A DNA stretch of 6,148 bases, taken from Hydrogenophaga intermedia. GTDB lineage: Bacteria; Pseudomonadota; Gammaproteobacteria; Burkholderiales; Burkholderiaceae_C. Each line of letters opens with the position of its first letter. Position 1 is the first letter of the stretch. The notes under the pieces are model-generated. The model had not been told where the DNA came from. It saw only the letters and a list, made by a program, of their open reading frames with translations, and did no database searches. Of the stretch, positions 1-5,352 are shown one piece after another. The position numbers and the translations under genes are program-made. The stretch covers positions 1 through 6,148 of the forward strand of contig CAMBOY010000191.1 in the NCBI GenBank assembly GCA_945869245.1, read 5' to 3'.

Positions 1-591
1 GTTGATGAGCACTTGTTGTTCCACGCCGTCGCGGCGCAGCCAAATGGCCAAGTAAGCCATCAGTGTGATGAAAGGCAGGAAGTACGCCACGTGCACCACA
101 AACAACAACCAGAATTGGGGGCTGTCGAACACATAAATCGGAAACCCCAGAGTCTGCGCGTAGCCCAGCACCAGATGGTGCAGGTACACAAACACCGTCG
201 CCGCCACAATGGTGCGCCAATCGCGGTAGTACAACAGCACCGCAATCAGGCCAAACGCGGAGAAGTGGGCTTCGATGTCGCCGCCGGTCTGGTGAATCAG
301 CAAGCCGGTGAAGGTCATGAACGCCAGGCCCATGTAGATGCGCGTCAGCAAGGCCCCGGGTTGCTGGGTTTTGAGCCACCAGGCCAGCAGCACCGTGGGC
401 AAGCCGACCAGGCCTGCGGCCAGCCAGGTGTTGTAGAGCGGTGCCACCGCCAGGCAGACCAGCAGCATGAGCACATTGGTGCCCACCATGATGCCGTCGG
501 CGCGGCAGCGGTAGGTATCGAGCAAGGGGTCGTAAGCGGCTTCGTGCCGCAGCCAGTGCAAGGGGTTGGCGGCCCGCATGCGGCGGCTCAC
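1..591 (-). CDS. Multi-pass membrane sensor region of a signalling protein (3' end beyond window)
   Basis: An uninterrupted minus-strand frame runs from a stop at 628-630 to the left edge. The start is either GTG at 591 or ATG at 579, giving 197 or 193 visible residues. The protein begins with a short polar stretch (NPLHWLRHEAAYDPLL) and then shows about six hydrophobic segments, including GIMVGTNVLMLLVCLAVAP, a tryptophan-rich second helix, and a last one before YLAIWLRRDG. Helices 3 to 5 carry GGDIEAHF (262-285), YYRDWR (214-231) and a paired histidine in YLHHL (172-186). I recall this G-x-I-E-x-H-F / YRDW / HH pattern from membrane input domains of bacterial methyl-accepting chemotaxis proteins, histidine kinases and diguanylate cyclases; its ligand is unknown to me. 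The output domain would follow RRDGVEQQVLIN and is off the window, so chemoreceptor, kinase and GGDEF protein cannot be told apart. The membrane-sensor call is firm, the family is inference. GTG at 591 would overlap the preceding small ORF's stop; ATG at 579 has a weak GGTGAG seven bases upstream. Confidence 0.72.
   Translation of the reverse strand, partial: MSRRMRAANPLHWLRHEAAYDPLLDTYRCRADGIMVGTNVLMLLVCLAVAPLYNTWLAAGLVGLPTVLLAWWLKTQQPGALLTRIYMGLAFMTFTGLLIHQTGGDIEAHFSAFGLIAVLLYYRDWRTIVAATVFVYLHHLVLGYAQTLGFPIYVFDSPQFWLLFVVHVAYFLPFITLMAYLAIWLRRDGVEQQVLIN
588..591 (-). promoter_or_regulatory. GTGA stop/start overlap, possible translational coupling
   Basis: On the minus strand the TGA stop of the small membrane ORF (590-588) shares bases with a GTG (591-589) in frame with the downstream sensor gene. 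Four-base overlaps like this usually mean that ribosomes finishing the first gene re-initiate on the second. The alternative ATG at 579 would make the overlap a coincidence. Confidence 0.35.
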
Positions 592-746
592 CAGCGGGTG
601 CTGCAGATGGACCCGAGCAAGGCCTGCTCATAAGCCAGCCAAGCCAACACCGCGGTGATGTAGACCGCCCACAACAGCACCCAGGTGGCCGGTGCGCAGC
701 GGCCTGGGCGGTGGGGTGTGAAGGCTTCTTTGGGGGCGGTTCTCAT
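588..746 (-). CDS. Possible small single-pass membrane protein (52 aa), unknown function
   Basis: This is a 52-codon ORF from ATG at 746 to TGA at 588-590. After a basic, proline-containing N-terminus (MRTAPKEAFTPHRPGR) there is one clear hydrophobic segment, TWVLLWAVYITAVLAWLAY, then a short tail ending in STRW. I do not recognise the family. It fills the gap between the alpha/beta hydrolase stop (803) and the sensor gene, and its TGA overlaps a GTG in the sensor frame as GTGA, an arrangement typical of coupled genes. Against it: there is no clear Shine-Dalgarno sequence before the ATG, and longer in-frame starts exist at ATG 782 and TTG 806. It could also be non-coding or the remnant of a longer N-terminus of the sensor gene in another frame. 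The hydrophobic segment is what makes it more than a random ORF. Confidence 0.42.
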   Translation of the reverse strand: MRTAPKEAFTPHRPGRCAPATWVLLWAVYITAVLAWLAYEQALLGSICSTRW

Positions 747-802
747 GTGGGCAGGCTGGGCTGTGAACACAGGACTCAGCATGCAACAGAAGCGCGTGGA
801 TT

Positions 803-1636
803 TCAAGATAGGGCTTGCAACAGCTCGGCGATGTGTTGTGCGGTCTCCAAGGGCTTTTCCATCGGAAACAAGTGGCTGCCCTCAATCAGGCGCAGGCGCT
901 CGGGGTGGGGGCCGACCACTTTGCGGGTCATGGTCATGCCGACCTGGCGCATTTCTTCGGATTCGGTACCCCCTACAAACGCCACCGGGCATGGCAGCGG
1001 GTGGCGGCGCAGCAGCCGGTCGAGGTTGTGGGGCAGGGTGTTGTAGATCGTGGTCTCGATGTCGCGGTCAAAACGCAGCACCCGTTGGCGGCCTTTGGGG
1101 GTGTCGGCGTCTTCGGTGCCGTGTTCGATGTAGTCGCGCAGCACCTGCGGGTCCCAGCGGGCAAACGCTTTTTTGTGCTGAAAGTGGGCCAGTGCTTCGT
1201 CGGCGCTGGGCCACTGGTGGCGCCGCGCGCGGCTGACTTTGCCGGGCGAGACCGCGCCGACCAGTTGGGTGTGTTTGGCCAGGGCCAGCGCTTGCGCGCG
1301 CCAGCCGCCCAGTACCGGTGAGTCGAGCAAGACCACGCCGGCCACCCGGTGGCCGCCGAGTTGAGGGTGGCGGGCGGCGCACATCAGGCTCAGAAAGCCC
1401 CCCAGCGAATGGCCCACCAAATACAGCGGTGGCTGGTGCTGGGCCACCTCGTGGGTGGCGAAGTCGGCCAGTTGTTGCACCAGGTGCGGCCAGTTGCTGG
1501 TGACCGGGTACCGTGGGTCGTGACCAAAGCGGTCGATGGCGCGGACGGTGAAACCCCGCGCGCGCAGTGAGCGCAGCAGCACCGAATAGGTGCCGCCCGG
1601 AAAGCTGTTGCCGTGAGAGAAAACGACCAAGGACAT
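803..1636 (-). CDS. Alpha/beta-fold hydrolase (serine esterase/lipase-like)
   Basis: This is a 277-residue soluble protein of the alpha/beta hydrolase fold; substrate unknown. The N-terminus MSLVVFSHGNSFPGGTY gives beta-strand 3 and an HGNSFPG oxyanion-type loop (residues 8-14). The nucleophile elbow is GHSLGG, with Ser77 as the likely nucleophile. The C-terminal catalytic histidine is probably His255 in GSHLFPMEKP. The acidic triad member is probably in the segment after FVGGTESEEM, but I cannot assign it securely. There is no signal peptide or membrane segment, so it is likely cytoplasmic. The same frame is open upstream to a GTG at 1681. I prefer ATG 1636 because homologous fold elements begin immediately there and the 15 extra residues (ALGRTGSRWPTDPS) look like translated spacer. 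No strong ribosome binding site precedes either start. It lies about 100 bases downstream of the Anbu-type gene on the same strand. Family is sure; function (esterase, epoxide hydrolase, thioesterase) is open. Confidence 0.9.
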   Translation of the reverse strand: MSLVVFSHGNSFPGGTYSVLLRSLRARGFTVRAIDRFGHDPRYPVTSNWPHLVQQLADFATHEVAQHQPPLYLVGHSLGGFLSLMCAARHPQLGGHRVAGVVLLDSPVLGGWRAQALALAKHTQLVGAVSPGKVSRARRHQWPSADEALAHFQHKKAFARWDPQVLRDYIEHGTEDADTPKGRQRVLRFDRDIETTIYNTLPHNLDRLLRRHPLPCPVAFVGGTESEEMRQVGMTMTRKVVGPHPERLRLIEGSHLFPMEKPLETAQHIAELLQALS

Positions 1637-1680
1637 GGATGGGTCAGTAGGCCACCGACTGCCGGTGCGCCCCAAGGCCA

Positions 1681-1699
1681 CAGCCCGCGTAGGGGGCTG
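1681..1699. repeat. Short inverted repeat between Anbu-type gene and hydrolase
   Basis: CAGCCC (1681-1686) and GGGCTG (1694-1699) form a 6-bp G/C stem with a 7-base loop in the 101-base spacer between the two genes. No T-run follows on the minus strand, so it is not a standard Rho-independent terminator. It may be a pause or attenuation hairpin, or chance in G/C-rich DNA. Nothing else is evident in this spacer. Confidence 0.25.
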
Positions 1700-1737
1700 C
1701 GAGCCAAGCGGCGGTGGCGCGTGGGGGCTGTGGGTGT

Positions 1738-2565
1738 TTAGATGAGTTTTTCTTTGGGGCTGGCGATTTTTTTCAGGGGCGCGCTGCGCTGGGGCGCCAC
1801 CATCAGCGGCACATCGGTGGCGCCGCCGTTCCAGCTCGGGTGTTCGATGCTGTCAAACACCTCGCGCAGCTTCTCGCCCCAGGTGCGGCGCACCATTTGT
1901 AAATAGGGGTTGTTGTCTTCAATGCAGATGACGCGATCGCACGCCAGCGAGTTGGCCTCGTACACCGCCATGTCCAGCGGCAGGCCGACCGACAAATTGG
2001 ATTTGAGGGTCGAGTCCATCGACACCAGCGCACATTTGGCGGCTTCGTCCAGCGGCGTGTCGGGGGTGATGACGCGGTCGAGCACCGGCTTGCCGTACTT
2101 GCTTTCGCCAATCTGGAAAAACGGGGTTTCTGGAGTGGCTTCAATGAAGTTGCCGGGCGAATAGACCTGGAACAAGCGCATGCCCTCGCCACCAATCTGG
2201 CCGCCAAAAATCATCGAGACATTAAATTCCACCCCGGTGCGTTTGAGCGCTTCGCCGTCGCGCTCGTACACATGGCGCACCGCAGCGCCCAGCACCCGCA
2301 CCGCGTCGAACATGCTTTTGGCGTTCCAAATGGTGATGGGATCGCCGCCGTCTTCGGCGGGGAGTTGCTCCACTTGCAAAATTTCGCGCACCGACTGTGA
2401 GATCGACAAATTGCCCGCCGACAGCAGGCACATGAAGCGGTCGCCCGGCTTTTCGTAGACGATCATTTTGCGGAAGGTGCTGATCTGGTCGAGCCCGGCG
2501 TTGGTGCGCGAGTCGGAGAGAAAGACCATGCCGGCCTTGAGTTTCACAGCGACGCAGTAAGTCAT
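1738..2565 (-). CDS. Anbu-type proteasome-like protease (ancestral beta-subunit homologue)
   Basis: The 275-residue protein is a member of the Ntn-hydrolase/20S proteasome beta-subunit superfamily and matches the Anbu (bacterial proteasome homologue) type. It begins MTYCVAVKLKAG; removal of Met would expose Thr1 as nucleophile. Using that numbering, Asp17 and Arg19 sit in SDSRTNAG and Lys32 in STFRKM, the counterparts of the proteasome Thr1/Asp17/Lys33 active site. LLSAGNLS (about 46-53) matches the conserved glycine-containing oxyanion turn, and SMIFGGQIGGEG and GESKYGKP are further conserved segments. There is no propeptide or signal peptide, so it is cytoplasmic. The last roughly 27 residues after HPSWNGG are a proline- and lysine-containing tail. 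Its ATG overlaps the mutS stop. Known Anbu genes often sit with an alpha-E protein, a circularly permuted ATP-grasp protein and a transglutaminase-like protease; none is in this window. Its physiological substrate is not established. Confidence 0.92.
   Translation of the reverse strand: MTYCVAVKLKAGMVFLSDSRTNAGLDQISTFRKMIVYEKPGDRFMCLLSAGNLSISQSVREILQVEQLPAEDGGDPITIWNAKSMFDAVRVLGAAVRHVYERDGEALKRTGVEFNVSMIFGGQIGGEGMRLFQVYSPGNFIEATPETPFFQIGESKYGKPVLDRVITPDTPLDEAAKCALVSMDSTLKSNLSVGLPLDMAVYEANSLACDRVICIEDNNPYLQMVRRTWGEKLREVFDSIEHPSWNGGATDVPLMVAPQRSAPLKKIASPKEKLI
2562..2565 (-). promoter_or_regulatory. ATGA overlap coupling mutS to the Anbu-type gene
   Basis: On the minus strand the Anbu-type ATG (2565-2563) overlaps the mutS TGA (2564-2562). 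No recognisable Shine-Dalgarno sequence precedes this ATG inside the 3' end of mutS (CTCGCACTGCAATC), so translation most likely depends on ribosomes terminating mutS. This implies co-transcription of the two genes. Confidence 0.8.
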
Positions 2566-5279
2566 GATTGCAGTGCGAGTTTTTTGAGTTGATACAAATG
2601 GTCCAGCGCTTCGCGGGGCGAGAGCGTGTCGGGGTCGATGGCGGCCAAGGCGGTCACCACCGGTGGGGTTTCGGGTTCGGCTGCGGGCGGTGGCGCAGCG
2701 AACAAGTCGACCTGGTGCTGCTGGCTGGCGCTGTTGGCCTCCAAGGCGGCCAGCGCGTGTTTGGCGTGCTGCACCACGGCAGCGGGCACACCCGCCAAGC
2801 GTGCCACCTGCAGGCCGTAGCTTCGACTGGCCGGCCCGGGCTCGATCTGGTGCAAAAACACGATGCCGCCTTTGCCACCTTCGGTCGCGCTCACATGCAC
2901 GTTCACCGCCTGGTGGTGGTTGGCGGGGAAGTCGGTCAGCTCAAAGTAGTGGGTGGCAAACAGGGTGAAGCAGCGCGCCTTGTCGTGCAGGTGGGCCGCG
3001 ATGCCACTGGCCAGCGCCAGCCCGTCAAAGGTGGAGGTGCCCCGGCCAATTTCGTCCATCAGCACCAGCGAATAAGCGCCCCCTGGACTGGGCTGCGCCC
3101 TGTCCTCCCCCCGAGGGGGGCCGGGAAGCTTGGGGCGGCCCGGCGCTTCCCGAGGCGTGACGGCGTGCAGGATCTGCGCGGCCTCGGTCATCTCGACCAT
3201 AAAGGTGGACTGCGCATTGGCCAGGTCGTCGGCCGCGCCAATGCGGGTGTGAATGGCGTCAATTGGGCCCAGGCGGCAGCTGGCCGCCGGCACATAACTG
3301 CCCATGCTGGCCAGCAGCACAATCACCGCGACTTGGCGCATATAGGTGCTTTTGCCGCCCATATTGGGGCCGGTGATGACCTGCATGCGGGCCTTGGGGC
3401 CGAGCACCGTGTCGTTGGCGATGAAGCTGCCTCCGCTTGTTTCGTTCAGCCGCGCCTCCACCACCGGGTGGCGGCCGGCGCGGATGTCGATGCACGGCTC
3501 GGGGGTGAATTGGGGTTCGGCCCAACCCAGCGTGAGCGAGCGTTCGGTCAGCGCACACAGCGCGTCCAGCGCGGCCATGGCGCGCGCCAGGGCGGTGAGC
3601 GCTTGCACAAAGCCTTGCAGCTGGTCCAGCAGTTGTTCAAACAACCATTTCTCGCGGGCCAGCGAGCGTTCTTGTGCCGACAGCGCTTTGTCTTCAAAGG
3701 CCTTGAGTTCGGGCGTGATGAAACGCTCGGCGTTTTTCAGAGTCTGGCGCCGGCGGTAGTCGTCGGGCACCTTGTCGATCTGGCCCTGCGTCACCTCGAT
3801 GTAGAAGCCGTGCACCTTGTTGAACTGCACCCGCAGGTTGGCGATGCCGGTGCGCGCGCGTTCGCGGGTTTCCAGGTCGAGCAGAAAGCCGTCGCAGTTG
3901 GTCTGGATGCCACGCAGCTCGTCCAGGTCGGCATCAAAACCGTGGTTGATGACACCGCCATCGCGCACCAGCGCGGCTGGCTCTGGCAGCAAAGCGGCCT
4001 GCAGCAGGGCGGCGCAATCGGGCGGGGGTGTCAGGGCTGTGTGCAGGCTGGCCAACAAGGGGCTGCCTGCGCCCAGCGCGGCGAGCTGCTGGGCCAGGTG
4101 TTCGGCGCGCAGCAGGGTTTGGCCCAGGCCCACCAGTTCGCGCGGGCGCACTTGGCGCAGCGCGGTGCGGGCGGTGATGCGCTCCACATCGCTGGCGCCT
4201 TTGAGTGCTTGGCGCAGGTGTTGAAACGCACCGCTGCGCAGCACACCAATGGCTTGCAGGCGTTCGCGGGCGGGTGCGCGGTCGCGGCTGGGTTCCAGCA
4301 GCCAGCGCTTTAATGTGCGGCTGCCCATGCCGGTTTGGCACACGTCCAGCAGCGAAAACAAGGTTGGGCTGGTGTCGCCGCGCAGCGTGTGGGTGATTTC
4401 CAGGTTGCGCCGGGTGGTCAGCGGCAGCTCAATGCCTTCGCCACCGCGCACCACCTGCAGGCTTTGCACATGGGTCAGGGCCTGGCCTTGGGTTTGTTCG
4501 GCGTGGTGCAGCAGCGCGGCTGCGGCAGCGTGGGCATCGCGCTGTTCGACCGCATCCCAGGCGGCCAGGCTGGCCGCTTGCAGCTGGGCCAGCAGCTTGC
4601 GCTCGCCCAAGCCGGCGTCAAACGCCCAGGCCGGGCGCACCGCGGCCACGGCGCGCTGGCCACCGGGCAGCGGCTGGGCGCACCAGGCTTGCAGGGTTTT
4701 TTCAAACGCGGGCGACACCTCGGCGCTGTACAGCACTTCGCTGGGGGCCACACGCGACAGCCAGTCGGGCAGGGCGTCGCTGTCGCATTGCGCCAGGTGC
4801 ACCACCCCTTGGGTCACCGACATCCAGGCCAGGCCACAGCCGGTGCGCTCACCGGGGTGCACCGCCAGCAGCAGCGCTTCGGTTTTGTCCGACAGCAACT
4901 CGCTGTCGGTGAGCGTGCCGGGTGTCACCACCCGCACCACTTTGCGTTCCACCGGGCCCTTGGCGGCAGCCACGTCGCCCACCTGTTCGGCAATGGCCAC
5001 CGACTCGCCCAGTTTGATGAGCCGCGCCAGATACGTGTCGACCGAATGAAAGGGCACGCCAGCCATCACCACCGGTTGCCCGGCCGACTGGCCGCGCTGG
5101 GTGAGGGTGATGTCGAGCAGGCGCGCGGCTTTCTCGGCGTCCTCGTAGAACAGCTCGTAAAAATCGCCCATGCGGTAGAACAGCAGCGTGTGCGGGTGCC
5201 CCGCCTTCAAGGCGTGGTACTGCTGCATCATGGGGGTGTGGGCCGACAAAGGGGCGTCGGCGCGGGTGTCCTGGGTCAT
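2562..5279 (-). CDS. mutS: DNA mismatch repair protein MutS
   Basis: This 905-residue protein recognises mispairs and small loops in DNA and, with ATP, recruits MutL to start methyl- or nick-directed mismatch repair. It aligns along its whole length with E. coli MutS (853 aa). The N-terminal mismatch-reading motif is GDFYELF with Phe40 and Glu42. Connector segment ERKVVRVVTPGT, lever/clamp core with HGFYIEV and QTLKNAERF, Walker A GPNMGGKST (637-645), signature STFMVEMTE, Walker B LVLMDEIGRG (Asp742, Glu743) and the FATHYFELT switch are all intact. QVDLF (856-860) is a canonical beta-clamp binding peptide. The C-terminus LSPREALDHLYQLKKL matches the helix-turn-helix dimerisation end. Odd: residues 709-734, between the signature helix and Walker B, are a 26-residue Pro/Gly/Arg-rich insert absent from E. 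coli MutS, encoded by a palindromic repeat-like segment. ATG 5279 fits the family N-terminus (AHTPMMQQY follows); its ribosome binding site is weak. Confidence 0.98.
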   Translation of the reverse strand: MTQDTRADAPLSAHTPMMQQYHALKAGHPHTLLFYRMGDFYELFYEDAEKAARLLDITLTQRGQSAGQPVVMAGVPFHSVDTYLARLIKLGESVAIAEQVGDVAAAKGPVERKVVRVVTPGTLTDSELLSDKTEALLLAVHPGERTGCGLAWMSVTQGVVHLAQCDSDALPDWLSRVAPSEVLYSAEVSPAFEKTLQAWCAQPLPGGQRAVAAVRPAWAFDAGLGERKLLAQLQAASLAAWDAVEQRDAHAAAAALLHHAEQTQGQALTHVQSLQVVRGGEGIELPLTTRRNLEITHTLRGDTSPTLFSLLDVCQTGMGSRTLKRWLLEPSRDRAPARERLQAIGVLRSGAFQHLRQALKGASDVERITARTALRQVRPRELVGLGQTLLRAEHLAQQLAALGAGSPLLASLHTALTPPPDCAALLQAALLPEPAALVRDGGVINHGFDADLDELRGIQTNCDGFLLDLETRERARTGIANLRVQFNKVHGFYIEVTQGQIDKVPDDYRRRQTLKNAERFITPELKAFEDKALSAQERSLAREKWLFEQLLDQLQGFVQALTALARAMAALDALCALTERSLTLGWAEPQFTPEPCIDIRAGRHPVVEARLNETSGGSFIANDTVLGPKARMQVITGPNMGGKSTYMRQVAVIVLLASMGSYVPAASCRLGPIDAIHTRIGAADDLANAQSTFMVEMTEAAQILHAVTPREAPGRPKLPGPPRGEDRAQPSPGGAYSLVLMDEIGRGTSTFDGLALASGIAAHLHDKARCFTLFATHYFELTDFPANHHQAVNVHVSATEGGKGGIVFLHQIEPGPASRSYGLQVARLAGVPAAVVQHAKHALAALEANSASQQHQVDLFAAPPPAAEPETPPVVTALAAIDPDTLSPREALDHLYQLKKLALQS
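3074..3155. repeat. Palindromic REP/MITE-like element inserted in frame in mutS
   Basis: Alignment to the E. coli protein places 78 extra bases (3078-3155) here, an exact multiple of three with no stop in the mutS frame. The segment is rich in inverted repeats: CCCCCC (3107-3112) against GGGGGG (3115-3120); CGGGAAGC (3122-3129) against GCTTCCCG (3145-3152), an 8-bp stem with a 15-base loop; and a pair AAGCGCC (3074-3080) and GGCGCTT (3142-3148) near the two ends. The motif GGGAAGCTTGGGGCGGCCCG resembles repeats I recall scattered between genes in Comamonadaceae genomes; that is memory, not a search. The encoded peptide starts PREAPGRPKLPG and ends AQPSPGG, low complexity and probably disordered. 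Confidence 0.72.
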
Positions 5280-5287
5280 GGGTGGCG

Positions 5288-5316
5288 TGTGGGGCGCGTG
5301 GGCGCTGGGCCGTCAA
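5288..5316 (-). promoter_or_regulatory. Weak candidate promoter for mutS
   Basis: On the minus strand TTGACG (5316-5311) is a good -35 box. The hexamer 17 bases downstream is CCCACA (5293-5288), which is a poor -10, and it ends only 8 bases before the mutS ATG. I list it because it is the only -35-like box in the 73-base gap; transcription could equally come through from the HNH gene. Confidence 0.15.
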
Positions 5317-5318
5317 AG

Positions 5319-5331
5319 CCGACATTGTCGG
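5319..5331. repeat. 13-base palindrome upstream of mutS
   Basis: CCGACATTGTCGG is a perfect 6-bp inverted repeat around one central base, 40 to 52 bases upstream of the mutS start and just upstream of the TTGACG box. The size and symmetry suit a dimeric repressor operator, but no family is recognised. It could also be chance or a small hairpin at the HNH gene's 3' end. The rest of the 5280-5352 gap shows nothing further. Confidence 0.3.
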
Positions 5332-5352
5332 GCATTGGGGCGGCGGCCATCG

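Noticed and set aside
13..633. Plus-strand ORF of 206 codons at the left edge
   Set aside because: It is antisense to the membrane sensor frame, which shows six hydrophobic segments and conserved motifs; the plus product is hydrophilic, Gln/His-rich and unlike known proteins.
761..772. CTGTG-AA-CACAG inverted repeat as a terminator after the hydrolase
   Set aside because: The stem is only 5 bp with a 2-base loop and no T-run follows on the minus strand.
815..1321. Plus-strand ORF of 168 codons opposite the alpha/beta hydrolase
   Set aside because: The minus-strand protein has the GHSLGG elbow and catalytic His; the plus frame is a shadow.
1637..1681. GTG at 1681 as start of the alpha/beta hydrolase
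   Set aside because: The added 15 residues lack any fold element, the region overlaps a spacer inverted repeat, and ATG 1636 sits exactly at the conserved N-terminus.
3078..3155. mutS insert as a frameshift, intein or sequencing artefact
   Set aside because: It is exactly 26 codons, both flanks align in the same frame to conserved MutS sequence, and it is far too short and lacks splicing motifs for an intein.
2568..4313. Long plus-strand ORF of 581 codons opposite mutS
   Set aside because: It mirrors mutS codons in a high-GC gene and its product is a Gln/His/Gly/Arg-rich composition with no domain; mutS on the other strand is certain.
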